Source: Lachnospiraceae bacterium (lineage in GTDB: Bacteria; Bacillota; Clostridia; Lachnospirales; Lachnospiraceae). From it: a stretch of DNA of 37,725 bases. Numbering within the stretch: position 1 is the first letter of the stretch; every line of letters begins with the position of its first letter. The DNA lies in assembly GCA_029062895.1 (NCBI GenBank), contig JAIDPF010000083.1, positions 1 through 37,725 on the forward strand. Direction: 5' to 3'. The position numbers were made by a program, and so were the translations under genes. This document shows positions 16,496-25,321 of the stretch, in pieces. The notes below the pieces were generated by a model. The model made no database searches. It saw nothing but the letters and a program-made list of their open reading frames with translations, and was not told the DNA's origin.

Positions 16496-18253
16496 GTGGT
16501 TCAGATCAAATGGTTATGGGACAACTTAAAGGGCTATCGTAAAAAATATATTGCAGCGCTTTTTCTTTCGGTACTGTGTAATATTTTATACATAACATCG
16601 CCTTATTTTCAATCACGGATCGTTGATACATTTATCTCCAATGAACATGCCGCAGAGAATCTGTTGCAGAAAAGAAGTCTGCTGCTGTGGCTGATCGCGG
16701 GCATGATCTTTTTTACAGTGGTCAGAGTATGCTTTCAGTATACCTGTAATATGTATTATGAAACGGCATCGCAGGGCATGATTTATCGGATCCGGACAGG
16801 ATTGTTTCGCCATATTGAGGATCAGGATATGGAATTTTATGATACCTTCCGTACCGGTGACTTGATGACGCGTATGACCGGAGATCTTGATTTGTGCAGG
16901 CATATGGTTTCATGGGTGATCAAAGGCGTTGTGGAATCAGCGGCATTGTTTCTGGCTTCTATGGTCTATTTTTTTGTTATTGACTGGCGCACGGCGCTTT
17001 GTATACTTGCTGTGACGCCTTTTATTTTTATCATTACAAGACTTCTTTCAAGAGAGGCGGGACCCGCTCATGCTGCTGTTTGGGAGAAGTCATCGGCGCT
17101 TAATACTGCGGCGCAGGAGAATATTTCGGGCAACCGTGTGGTGAAAGCGTTTGCCAGAGAAGCATATGAGATCCAACGGTTTTCCGAAAAGAATACGGAA
17201 TATGCGGCGACGAATAAAAAGGCGGCGATGATATGGTTGAAATATCAACCATTTATGGATTTTGCGGCTGGAACTTTAAGCATTGTTTTGCTTTTATGCG
17301 GCGGTTTGTTTATGATTAACCGCCATCTGACGATGGGACAGTATATAGCGATCTCCGGACTCCTTTGGGCCGTCAGCAACCCCATGCGGAATATGGGAAG
17401 CTATGTAAATGATTTTAACCGTTTTCTTGCATCTGCCGGAAAGATCATGGAGATCTGCGAGGTATCGCCGAAGGTGGTAGACCGGAAAGAAGCGGTGGAG
17501 ACGGGAGAACGTCTGAAGGGAGAAGTGGAATTTCGGGATGTTACTTTTCAGATTGAAAATAAGGAGATCCTCGATCATATCAGTTTTAAGATCCCGGCAG
17601 GAAAGACATGCGCGGTTATGGGTGCGACCGGCAGCGGCAAAACCTCCCTGATTAATCTGATCCCGCGTCTTTATGACGTGGATCAAGGGGAAGTGTTGAT
17701 CGACGGTATCAATGTAAAGGATTATAAATTGAAGGATCTGAGAAAGAATATCGGTATCGCTGCGCAGGATGTTCTTTTGTATTCGGATACGATAGACGGA
17801 AATATCGCGTTTGGCGACAGTTCCCTCTCGGAGGAGGAAGTGATACAGTGCGCGGAGCTTTCTGATGCCGATGAATTTATCAGGGAACTTCCCAGACAGT
17901 ATGAGACCATTGTTGGAGAGCGTGGCGTGGGTCTGTCCGGCGGACAGAAGCAGCGGATCTCGCTGGCGCGTGCGATCGCTATCAAGCCGGCGATACTGAT
18001 TTTGGATGATACTACATCTGCAGTGGATATGGAGACAGAAGCGCTGATTCAGGACAGTCTTAAAAATGATCTGGGATTTCCGTGTACAAAGATCATCATT
18101 GCGCAGCGTATCTCCTCCGCTAAAAATGCCGATCAGATCATAATTCTGGAGGATGGCAGGATCACAGACATAGGCAGGCATGAGGAGTTGATACGGCGGG
18201 ATGGATATTATAGGCAGATTTATGAACTGCAGAGTGGAATTACAGTGGGCTAG
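16496..18253 (+). CDS. ABC exporter half-transporter with degenerate ATPase site
   Basis: A 585-residue permease-ATPase fusion (six helices, then an ATP-binding domain from about residue 340). Walker A is GATGSGKTS and the signature is LSGGQKQR. Walker B reads ILILDDTTSAVD: the catalytic Glu is Asp505. The switch histidine is Gln537 (IIAQRIS). These two changes are the hallmark of the degenerate subunit in heterodimeric exporters such as TM287/288 and BmrCD. GTG 16496 is the start, with AGGAAGGG 7 to 8 bases upstream. Its partner with normal residues is the next gene, 47 bases away. Substrate is unknown; drugs or peptides are typical. Confidence 0.95.
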   Translation: MVQIKWLWDNLKGYRKKYIAALFLSVLCNILYITSPYFQSRIVDTFISNEHAAENLLQKRSLLLWLIAGMIFFTVVRVCFQYTCNMYYETASQGMIYRIRTGLFRHIEDQDMEFYDTFRTGDLMTRMTGDLDLCRHMVSWVIKGVVESAALFLASMVYFFVIDWRTALCILAVTPFIFIITRLLSREAGPAHAAVWEKSSALNTAAQENISGNRVVKAFAREAYEIQRFSEKNTEYAATNKKAAMIWLKYQPFMDFAAGTLSIVLLLCGGLFMINRHLTMGQYIAISGLLWAVSNPMRNMGSYVNDFNRFLASAGKIMEICEVSPKVVDRKEAVETGERLKGEVEFRDVTFQIENKEILDHISFKIPAGKTCAVMGATGSGKTSLINLIPRLYDVDQGEVLIDGINVKDYKLKDLRKNIGIAAQDVLLYSDTIDGNIAFGDSSLSEEEVIQCAELSDADEFIRELPRQYETIVGERGVGLSGGQKQRISLARAIAIKPAILILDDTTSAVDMETEALIQDSLKNDLGFPCTKIIIAQRISSAKNADQIIILEDGRITDIGRHEELIRRDGYYRQIYELQSGITVG

Positions 18254-18300
18254 CTAATATTGTGCCTGTGGTATAAACGGAGTAGAGGGATAGTGGTGAT

Positions 18301-20070
18301 ATGGCAAGAAATAAATACGATATAGACGAAGAACTGGAAACCCCATTTGACTTTCGTCATTTGAAACGTTCATTTTTGTATATCAAAAAATATAAAGGTA
18401 AAATGCTGGGTGCGTTTATTCTTAGCGTAGCCGCGGCCATTGCAGGTCTGATTGCGCCATTACTGACGCAGAAAGCGTTGGATGAGACGATTCCGGATGG
18501 AGATGTCAGGGGGTTGTTTTTTCTTGCGCTGCTGCTCATTATTTTTACGCTGGTCAATGTGCTTCTTAGTAATATTTGTTCCAGGATCCTTGCGGTGGTT
18601 GGACAGGATATTATCTTTGATATCAGAAATGATCTATTCAAACATCTGCAGGAACTTCCGTTTACGTATTATGATGACCGTCCGCATGGCAAGATCCTGA
18701 TCCGTGTTATCAACTATGTGAACAGTGTTTCCAACATGCTTTCCAATGGGATCATTAGTTTCATCCTGGAAATTCTCAATATGGTTTTTATTTTGGGATT
18801 TATGCTGTTTGTAGATGTTCGGCTGACCGTTGTCGTGCTGGCTGGATTGCCTGTGTTTATTTTTGTGATGGGCTATATCAAAAATCATCAACGGAAAGCA
18901 TGGCAGGACGTCTCAAATAAGAGTTCCAATATGAATGCCTATTTGCAGGAAAATATTGTAGGTGTCAGGGTTACCCGGAGTTTTACCAGAGAAAATCAAA
19001 ATGCCGAAATATTTGACCATCTCAATGATAGATACCGTGCAAGCTGGATGCAGGCGGTGAAATATTCCAATCTTGTCTGGCCCGCTACAGATGTGATCGC
19101 CATGCTGGTGCATGTGGCACTTTTTGTGATAGGTCTGCTTGTTTTTGATCCGGCCACGGTGACGCTTGGAACGCTTGCCGCCATGACAGGTTACGCGTCG
19201 AGATTCTGGCAGCCGATTATGAATTTGTCGAATATCATGAATAATTTTATCAATAATATTGCTTATCTGGAAAGAATCTTTGAGACTTTGGATGAACCGG
19301 TCATGATCACGGACAAGGAAGGCGCGGCGGACATTGGACAGATCCGGGGAGACGTTTCTTTTCATGATGTGACTTTCGCCTATGAAAAAGATAACAATGT
19401 ACTGGAACGGGTATCCTTTGATGTTAAAGCAGGAGAGAGTATTGCGCTGGTGGGTCCTACGGGGGCCGGAAAATCCACCATCGTTTCGCTGATCTCAAGA
19501 TTTTATGATATTGATGACGGAAAGATTACCATAGATGGAAAGGATATTGCGGATGTTACCTTACATTCCCTGCGCTCGCAGATGGGTATCATGCTGCAGG
19601 ACAGCTTTATCTTTAGTGGTACGGTGATGGACAATATCCGTTATGGCAGGCTGGACGCAACGGATGAGGAAGTAAGGAAGGCGGCTGCGGCTGTCTGTGC
19701 GGATGAATTTATCTCCCAGATGAACGATGGATATCAGACACAGGTCAATGAGCGGGGAGCGAAGTTATCCGGAGGTGAAAAGCAGTTGATCAGCTTTGCA
19801 AGGACGCTGTTATCTGATCCTAAGATTTTGGTGCTGGATGAGGCGACTTCTTCCATTGATGCTAAGACAGAGGTGCTTGTGCAGAAGGGACTTGCGGAGC
19901 TATTAAAGGGCAGGACATCGTTTATTATAGCGCATCGGCTTTCCACAATCAGGAATTGTGACAGGATCATGTTTATCGACGGCAGGGGCATTACAGAATG
20001 TGGCTGCCATGAGGAGTTGATGGCGAAGAAAGGGGATTATTACCGACTGTATATGTCGCAGTCGGCATAA
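18301..20070 (+). CDS. ABC exporter half-transporter with canonical ATPase site
   Basis: A 589-residue permease-ATPase fusion. The ATPase domain is fully canonical: Walker A GPTGAGKST, signature KLSGGEKQLISFAR, Walker B ILVLDEATSSID with the catalytic Glu, and switch His in IIAHRLST. The N-terminal domain has six predicted helices. Together with the preceding gene it should form a heterodimer with one active and one degenerate site. The short gap contains TTGTGCCTGTGGTAT (18260-18274), the beginning of the dispersed repeat motif. The ribosome site (GAGGG about 13 bases before the ATG) is modest, so coupling to the upstream gene is likely. Confidence 0.95.
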   Translation: MARNKYDIDEELETPFDFRHLKRSFLYIKKYKGKMLGAFILSVAAAIAGLIAPLLTQKALDETIPDGDVRGLFFLALLLIIFTLVNVLLSNICSRILAVVGQDIIFDIRNDLFKHLQELPFTYYDDRPHGKILIRVINYVNSVSNMLSNGIISFILEILNMVFILGFMLFVDVRLTVVVLAGLPVFIFVMGYIKNHQRKAWQDVSNKSSNMNAYLQENIVGVRVTRSFTRENQNAEIFDHLNDRYRASWMQAVKYSNLVWPATDVIAMLVHVALFVIGLLVFDPATVTLGTLAAMTGYASRFWQPIMNLSNIMNNFINNIAYLERIFETLDEPVMITDKEGAADIGQIRGDVSFHDVTFAYEKDNNVLERVSFDVKAGESIALVGPTGAGKSTIVSLISRFYDIDDGKITIDGKDIADVTLHSLRSQMGIMLQDSFIFSGTVMDNIRYGRLDATDEEVRKAAAAVCADEFISQMNDGYQTQVNERGAKLSGGEKQLISFARTLLSDPKILVLDEATSSIDAKTEVLVQKGLAELLKGRTSFIIAHRLSTIRNCDRIMFIDGRGITECGCHEELMAKKGDYYRLYMSQSA

Positions 20071-20103
20071 TGAATGAAATCCGTTATATTATAAGAACTT
20101 ATA

Positions 20104-20132
20104 TTGGACTATACGCTTATTTATGTTATACT
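20104..20132 (+). promoter_or_regulatory. Promoter of glnA
   Basis: TTGGAC (20104-20109) and TATACT (20127-20132) are 17 bases apart. Transcription would begin near 20139, leaving a 25-base leader with GGGGG as ribosome site. No GlnR-type palindrome was recognised in this short region. Confidence 0.65.
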
Positions 20133-20163
20133 GGTATTTATCAAATAAAAGGGGGTTCAGAAT

Positions 20164-21594
20164 ATGGACAGAAGTACAGAAATCAGAAAGCTTTGCGAAG
20201 AAAAGCAGATCCAGATGATTGATTTTAAGATGACGGATATTGATGGCCGCTGGCATCACATTACCATACCGGTAGAGCGTTTTGACGAAAATACCTTCAT
20301 TTATGGTATTGGATTTGACGGATCAAATTATGGATATGCGCCTGTAGAGAAAAGTGATATGGTCTTTTTACCAGATCCGGATACGGCATATATTGATCCA
20401 TTTGCGGATGTGCCGACACTGACGATGTGTGGAAATGTCTGCGTGATCGGTAAGGAGGAGAATACGCCCTTTGACCAGTATCCCAAGAATGTCAGCTTAA
20501 AGGCGATGGAGTATATGAAGGGAAGCGGTATCGCTGACAGTATGGTGATCGGACCGGAATTTGAATTTTATCTTTTTGATTCTGCACGTTATGAAGTATC
20601 CCAAAGCCGGTGTGCCTATCAGATCGATACCCGGCAGGCGGAGTGGAACTGTAGGCTGGATGTGCCGGGTAATAATGGTTATGAGGTATCCTATGGGGGT
20701 GGATATCACATTGCAGCACCGCAGGATGTGGGATATGATCTCAGAAGCCGTATGTGTATGGAGATCGGCAAATGGGGCATTCCTGTAAAATATCATCATC
20801 ATGAAGTCGGCGGACCCGGACAGATGGAGATCGAAGTAGAACTGGAAGATATGCCGAAGATGGCTGACAATACGATGATTATCAAGTATATCATTAAAAA
20901 TATGGCGGCAAAAGAAGGAAAGACGGCGACTTTCCTGCCGAAGCCGATTTATCAGGAAGCCGGAAGCGGCATGCATGTTCATATGCTGCTCCGTAAGGAT
21001 GGAAAACCGATCTTCTATGATGAGAATGGATATTCCGGTTTGAGCCAGACAGCACATTATTTTATCGGCGGATTGTTGTCCCATATCGCTTCCTTGTGCG
21101 CGCTGACCAATCCATCAACGAATTCCTTTAAGCGTCTGGTTCCGGGATACGAAGCTCCGGTAACGATCGGCTATGCGACTTCCAACAGAAGCGCCGTCAT
21201 CCGTATCCCGGCTTATGCAAAGTCCCCAGATACGAAGCGATTTGAACTTAGAAATCCGGATGCGACAGCCAATCCATATTATGCGTATGCAGCGATCTTG
21301 ATGGCAGGTCTGGACGGTATCGAAAAGAAGATTGATCCGGCTGCTAATGGCTGGGGACCGTATGATTTTAATCTCTACAATCTATCCGAAGAGGAACAGA
21401 AGAAGATCAAAGGTCTTCCCAAATCGCTGGAAGAGGCGCTGGATGCTCTGGAGGCGGATCATGAATATCTGACCAAAGGCGGCGTCTTCCCGGAGAGGTT
21501 GATCGAAGTATGGATTGCGCGTAAGCGTGCAGAGGCAAGGCAGGCAGCACAGATACCGACGCCGGCAGAGTTTAAAATGTATTATGATCTGTAA
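20164..21594 (+). CDS. glnA: Glutamine synthetase, type I, beta-like
   Basis: A 476-residue enzyme making glutamine from glutamate, ammonia and ATP; it works as a dodecamer. Catalytic blocks are visible: GPEFEFYLF, GGPGQMEIEVE, GSGMHVHM, NPSTNSFKRLVPGYEAP and RFELRNPDATANPYYAYAA. It has two features of the I-beta subtype rather than the usual Gram-positive I-alpha: the extra segment at about residues 146-172 (including DTRQAEWNCR and GGGYH), and NLYNLS, where Tyr405 aligns with the adenylylated tyrosine of enterobacterial enzymes (NLYDLP). Whether an adenylyltransferase exists here is unknown. aroA follows after 26 bases. Confidence 0.95.
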   Translation: MDRSTEIRKLCEEKQIQMIDFKMTDIDGRWHHITIPVERFDENTFIYGIGFDGSNYGYAPVEKSDMVFLPDPDTAYIDPFADVPTLTMCGNVCVIGKEENTPFDQYPKNVSLKAMEYMKGSGIADSMVIGPEFEFYLFDSARYEVSQSRCAYQIDTRQAEWNCRLDVPGNNGYEVSYGGGYHIAAPQDVGYDLRSRMCMEIGKWGIPVKYHHHEVGGPGQMEIEVELEDMPKMADNTMIIKYIIKNMAAKEGKTATFLPKPIYQEAGSGMHVHMLLRKDGKPIFYDENGYSGLSQTAHYFIGGLLSHIASLCALTNPSTNSFKRLVPGYEAPVTIGYATSNRSAVIRIPAYAKSPDTKRFELRNPDATANPYYAYAAILMAGLDGIEKKIDPAANGWGPYDFNLYNLSEEEQKKIKGLPKSLEEALDALEADHEYLTKGGVFPERLIEVWIARKRAEARQAAQIPTPAEFKMYYDL

Positions 21595-21597
21595 GTG

Positions 21598-21613
21598 AAA
21601 GGCATGGTTAATA
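21598..21613 (+). repeat. Partial dispersed repeat before aroA
   Basis: AAAGGCATGGTTAATA matches the right end of the repeats at 11306-11321 and 27111-27126. The distance from AAAGG to the gene's ATG is 18 bases, the same as before argH. No better ribosome site precedes aroA. Confidence 0.4.
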
Positions 21614-21620
21614 ATATATT

Positions 21621-23027
21621 ATGAAAGAAGATATATATGAAGTACAATGTCCGGAGAAAGTTAATAGGGATTGCCTGATGGAAGCATCGGTTCCGGGATC
21701 CAAATCTATTACAAACAGGGCACTTTTGCTTGCTGCTATGGCGAAGGGAACTAGTATCATCCATAACTGTCTGGGGAGTGATGATTCCATCTATTTTATG
21801 GAGTGCCTGAAAACCTTGGGTTTTTCTGTGGAGTCAGAGCCGGAGGGTACGCTGGGCAATCGGGTGACGATTCAGGGACTTGGCGGTGAGATTCCCTGTA
21901 AGAAGGCAACGCTTAATGTGGGAAACGCCGGAACGGCGGCGCGTTTTCTGGCAGCGATGCTTGCTTTTTCTGATGGAGAATATACATTGGAATCTTCGGA
22001 ACAGATGAAGAAACGTCCGATGCAGCCATTGATAGATGCTTTGGAGCAGGCTGGTGCCAGAGTGAAATGTTTAGAAGAAAAAGGTCATTTCCCGCTGCAT
22101 ATTGTAGGAGTAAAGAAGCGGTTAACGGAGGAAAGCGGCGGAGAAAGGAACATAAATAAACTCCGTTTAGAAGACATACTTCCGGAATGTATCACGGTTA
22201 ATATTGACCAGAGTTCCCAGTTTTTGAGCGCTCTGTTGATCGCGGCAGGGACGTTGCATCAAACGATGGAGATTGACGTGAAAGGTTCCCATGGACTCAG
22301 TTACGCGGATCTTACCGTGAAGATGATGGAACAGTTCGGTATCATTGTGAATAAAAACGCAGAGAATGGAAAACTTAGTTTTCACTTGAAGGGTGATGCG
22401 GTTTATCAGGCAATGGATTATGTTGTGGAACCGGATATGTCAGCGGCGTCGTACTTCTATGCCCTTGCAGCGGTATTGGGAGTTCGGATGACCGTTCCCG
22501 GAGTATGTTTTCCTATGCTGCAGGGCGATACCGAGTTTATCAAGGTTTTGGAAAAGATGGGCTGTACGGTGGAAGAGACGGATAGCAGGGGACTGGTCGT
22601 TGCAGGACCGGCGGACGGCATGTTAGAAGGGGGATTTATCTTGGATATGTCATCTTTTTCCGATCAGGCGTTGACGCTGGCTGCGATTGCGCCTTACGCG
22701 GATGCGCCGGTTACCATAACCGGAATCGGACATATCCGTCTGCAGGAATGTGACCGGATACAGGCGATCGTGCGTAATCTGACCGCGTTGGGTATTGAAA
22801 CGGAAGAAAGGGAGGATGAGGTGACTATTTTTCCCGGTGTGCCTAAAGGGTGTGAGATCGAGACGTATGATGACCACCGGGTAGCAATGGCGTTTGCACT
22901 GACAGGACTTCGTACAAAAGGGGTAAAGATATTAAATCCTTCCTGCTGTAAAAAGACATTTGGGGAGTATTTTGAAGTGTTAGGACAGGTGTTAAGTGAC
23001 TTGCAGGCAATCAATTTTACTCAATAA
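21621..23027 (+). CDS. aroA: 3-phosphoshikimate 1-carboxyvinyltransferase (EPSP synthase)
   Basis: A 468-residue enzyme joining shikimate-3-phosphate and phosphoenolpyruvate in the chorismate pathway; it is slightly longer than the usual 430 because of an extra segment around residues 170-190. Motifs: PGSKSITNRAL (Lys28), GNAGTAARF, DMSAASY, RLQECDRI and YDDHRVAMAFAL. In the NAGTA loop, Phe109 occupies the place of Pro101 of the E. coli enzyme. The ATG overlaps the stop of a seven-codon mini-ORF (ATG 21604 to TGA) and there is no normal Shine-Dalgarno site, so translation may depend on upstream ribosomes. It appears to be co-transcribed with glnA. Confidence 0.94.
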   Translation: MKEDIYEVQCPEKVNRDCLMEASVPGSKSITNRALLLAAMAKGTSIIHNCLGSDDSIYFMECLKTLGFSVESEPEGTLGNRVTIQGLGGEIPCKKATLNVGNAGTAARFLAAMLAFSDGEYTLESSEQMKKRPMQPLIDALEQAGARVKCLEEKGHFPLHIVGVKKRLTEESGGERNINKLRLEDILPECITVNIDQSSQFLSALLIAAGTLHQTMEIDVKGSHGLSYADLTVKMMEQFGIIVNKNAENGKLSFHLKGDAVYQAMDYVVEPDMSAASYFYALAAVLGVRMTVPGVCFPMLQGDTEFIKVLEKMGCTVEETDSRGLVVAGPADGMLEGGFILDMSSFSDQALTLAAIAPYADAPVTITGIGHIRLQECDRIQAIVRNLTALGIETEEREDEVTIFPGVPKGCEIETYDDHRVAMAFALTGLRTKGVKILNPSCCKKTFGEYFEVLGQVLSDLQAINFTQ

Positions 23028-23040
23028 AACGCAAATTATG

Positions 23041-23069
23041 TTGACTTGCTTGTATAAATGTAATAAAAT
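23041..23069 (+). promoter_or_regulatory. Promoter of the hydrogenase-like sensor
   Basis: TTGACT (23041-23046) and TAAAAT (23064-23069) are 17 bases apart, giving a leader of about 114 bases. Near its end TTGAA (23159-23163) and TTCAA (23172-23176) form an 18-base inverted pair that resembles redox-regulator (Rex-like) sites only loosely. Confidence 0.6.
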
Positions 23070-23189
23070 ATTAACATCAGGGTTTTTTCGCGTTTTAACA
23101 TTTTTTGATCTGCAAACGATATTAATGCTTATATTTATTGAAACGTGGAGAAATTCTATTGAATTTTTGTTTTCAAAACGGAGGGAAAA

Positions 23190-25145
23190 ATGGCGGGATT
23201 TGAACAAAAGGGTCTGGTATTTACCAACGATAAGTGTATTGGCTGTAACAAATGTATTTCACAATGTCCTGTTCTTACGGCTAATAGAGCTGTAGTGACA
23301 GAAGAGGGACAGCATATTTATGTTGATGGAAGCAAATGTATTGGTTGTGGAGCATGTTTTGATTCCTGTGAGCATAATGCCAGAGAATTTCGAGACGATA
23401 CAGAACAGCTTATGGCTGATCTTGCAAAAGGGGAAAGGATTTCCCTGTTGTGGGCACCTGCGTTTGCAGCCAATTACCCTAATGAATATAAGAAGATCTT
23501 AGGTGGTTTAAAGCGTATGGGCGCTAACCGTATTATCAGTGTAAGCTTCGGCGCGGATATTACGACATGGGGCTATATCAAATATATTACCGAGCATAAT
23601 TTCCTGGGCGGCATTTCCCAGCCGTGCCCGGCTGTTGTAAACTATATTGAGCATTATATTCCGGAACTGATACCAAAGCTGGTGCCGATACATAGCCCGA
23701 TGATGTGTGCGGCTGTATATGCGAAGAAGTATATGCATCTGACGGACAAACTGGCGTTCATCAGTCCCTGTATTGCCAAGAAATCAGAAATCAGCGATCC
23801 CAATACATATGGTTATGTCAGCTACAATGTGACCTTTGACCATCTTGCAAAATATGCAAGACAGCATAATATTATGGCGGAACCTGCAGAGAATGAAATA
23901 GAATATGGTCTTGGTTCCATCTATCCGATGCCGGGTGGTCTGAAGGAAAATGTATATTGGTTCTGTGGCGAGGATATATTCATCCGTCAGATTGAGGGTG
24001 AAAAGCATGCTTATCATTTCATGGAGGATTATAAGGAAAGAGTTTTACATAATAAGCCGCTTCCTTTTATGGTAGATGCCCTGAACTGTGCAAAAGGATG
24101 TATCTATGGTACCGGCGTGGAGGAAGAAAAGACCAAGACAGACGATACGTTGTATGAGCTTCAGAAGATTAGAGAAGCAAGCAAGAGCCGGAATCAGAAG
24201 AGCGCATGGGGAAGAAACCTGACTCCGGAGAAACGTTTAAAGAATCTGAATAAGCAGTTTGCAAATCTTGATGTGAATGATTTTGTTCGTCATTATACGG
24301 ACAAATCAGCGGGTAATATCGTGACTCGTCCTGACGACAAGCAGCTTAGGGAAATTTTTGACAGTATGAATAAGAATACCGATCAAAAGCAGAAGATCAA
24401 CTGTAGCGCCTGCGGTTATAATACCTGCCGCGATATGGCGACGGCGATTTTCAACGGCTGCAATAATAAGACAAGCTGTATTCATTATGTAAAAGATCTG
24501 GCTGAGATAGAGAAGAAACAGTTGGAAAAAATGTCAGAAGAGATAGAAGAACAGAATAAAAAGATTCTGGAGAAGAGTGAAGATGTTTCGAGGATGGTGA
24601 AGGAAGCCAATGAACAGTTTGTTTCTTTGAATGTATCCATCAATGAAATGTCTTTGGGTAATAGTAAAAATGCTGAGGAGAGCAGTAATATCAGTCAGGC
24701 GATGGGAGAGGTGGTTGCTTTCTGTGAGGCGATGAAAAACTCCTTTGAAAAGATCAATGAACTGTTGCTTCAGCTTGGCAAAAACAATGAAAATATTACT
24801 TCCGTGGCATCCCAGACAAATCTGTTATCCCTGAACGCTTCAATCGAGGCGGCGCGTGCCGGGGAGGCAGGCAAGGGATTTGCGGTAGTTGCTTCACAGA
24901 TCAAAGAATTGAGTGAATCCAGCCGCAATACGGCCAAGGATAGTGAAAATAATAAGGACGAGATCATCGTCGCTATGGAAAAGCTGAGTGAGGAATCTCA
25001 AAAGCTGTTGCAGATCGTGGACGAAGTCAATAGTCGTATTACGACGCTGGCATCCAGTTCGGAAGAAATCGCGGCATCGGCGGTCATGATTAGCGATATT
25101 TCTAATGATTTGAAGAGAAAGTTTGATTCGATCACATCTTCCTAA
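23190..25145 (+). CDS. Soluble [FeFe]-hydrogenase-like sensor fused to a methyl-accepting signalling domain
   Basis: A 651-residue cytosolic multidomain protein. Residues 10-65 hold two [4Fe-4S] ferredoxin motifs (Cys16/19/22/26 and Cys50/53/56/60). Residues 85-310 are an H-cluster domain in which all four cluster cysteines are present: Cys146 (QPCP), Cys194 (SPCIAKKSE), and Cys300 and Cys304 (NCAKGC). The catalytic enzymes' TSCCP is QPCP here, so the proton-relay cysteine is missing, as in sensory hydrogenases. Residues 403-432 (Cys405/408/413/430) form a further Fe-S domain. A coiled coil leads to the chemoreceptor hairpin near 540-580 ([19 protein letters not shown]). There is no membrane helix. 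Probably senses H2 or redox state. Confidence 0.93.
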   Translation: MAGFEQKGLVFTNDKCIGCNKCISQCPVLTANRAVVTEEGQHIYVDGSKCIGCGACFDSCEHNAREFRDDTEQLMADLAKGERISLLWAPAFAANYPNEYKKILGGLKRMGANRIISVSFGADITTWGYIKYITEHNFLGGISQPCPAVVNYIEHYIPELIPKLVPIHSPMMCAAVYAKKYMHLTDKLAFISPCIAKKSEISDPNTYGYVSYNVTFDHLAKYARQHNIMAEPAENEIEYGLGSIYPMPGGLKENVYWFCGEDIFIRQIEGEKHAYHFMEDYKERVLHNKPLPFMVDALNCAKGCIYGTGVEEEKTKTDDTLYELQKIREASKSRNQKSAWGRNLTPEKRLKNLNKQFANLDVNDFVRHYTDKSAGNIVTRPDDKQLREIFDSMNKNTDQKQKINCSACGYNTCRDMATAIFNGCNNKTSCIHYVKDLAEIEKKQLEKMSEEIEEQNKKILEKSEDVSRMVKEANEQFVSLNVSINEMSLGNSKNAEESSNISQAMGEVVAFCEAMKNSFEKINELLLQLGKNNENITSVASQTNLLSLNASIEAARAGEAGKGFAVVASQIKELSESSRNTAKDSENNKDEIIVAMEKLSEESQKLLQIVDEVNSRITTLASSSEEIAASAVMISDISNDLKRKFDSITSS

Positions 25146-25170
25146 AGATGGTTTTGTAAGGAGTAGTTCC

Positions 25171-25223
25171 ATACCCTGTATGAATGTCGCTTGCAGAAAG
25201 CAAGTGGTTGTCATGCAGGGTAT
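25171..25223 (+). terminator. Branched hairpin after the sensor gene
   Basis: ATACCCTGTATGA (25171-25183) pairs with TCATGCAGGGTAT (25211-25223), and an inner CGCTTGC/GCAAGTG stem-loop sits inside. Only a weak T-rich stretch follows (TTCTTCTAT), so it may be a terminator or a structured 3' end. Confidence 0.6.
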
Positions 25224-25321
25224 TCTTCTATAGATAGCAGGGAATTCCTCAATGATATGTTGCAGATTAAGAAAATTTTTTTGGCATGTGTGATATGATC
25301 AAGAGAAAGGCAGGTTACGGG

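Noticed and set aside
17294-18181. Minus-strand ORF of 295 codons within the ABC transporter gene
   Set aside because: Antisense shadow of a highly conserved ATPase domain, with no start context and no recognisable family.
23159-23176. Rex operator before the hydrogenase-like sensor
   Set aside because: TTGAA-N8-TTCAA only loosely fits the TTGTGAA-N4-TTCACAA type and lies far downstream of the promoter, so I mention it only in passing.
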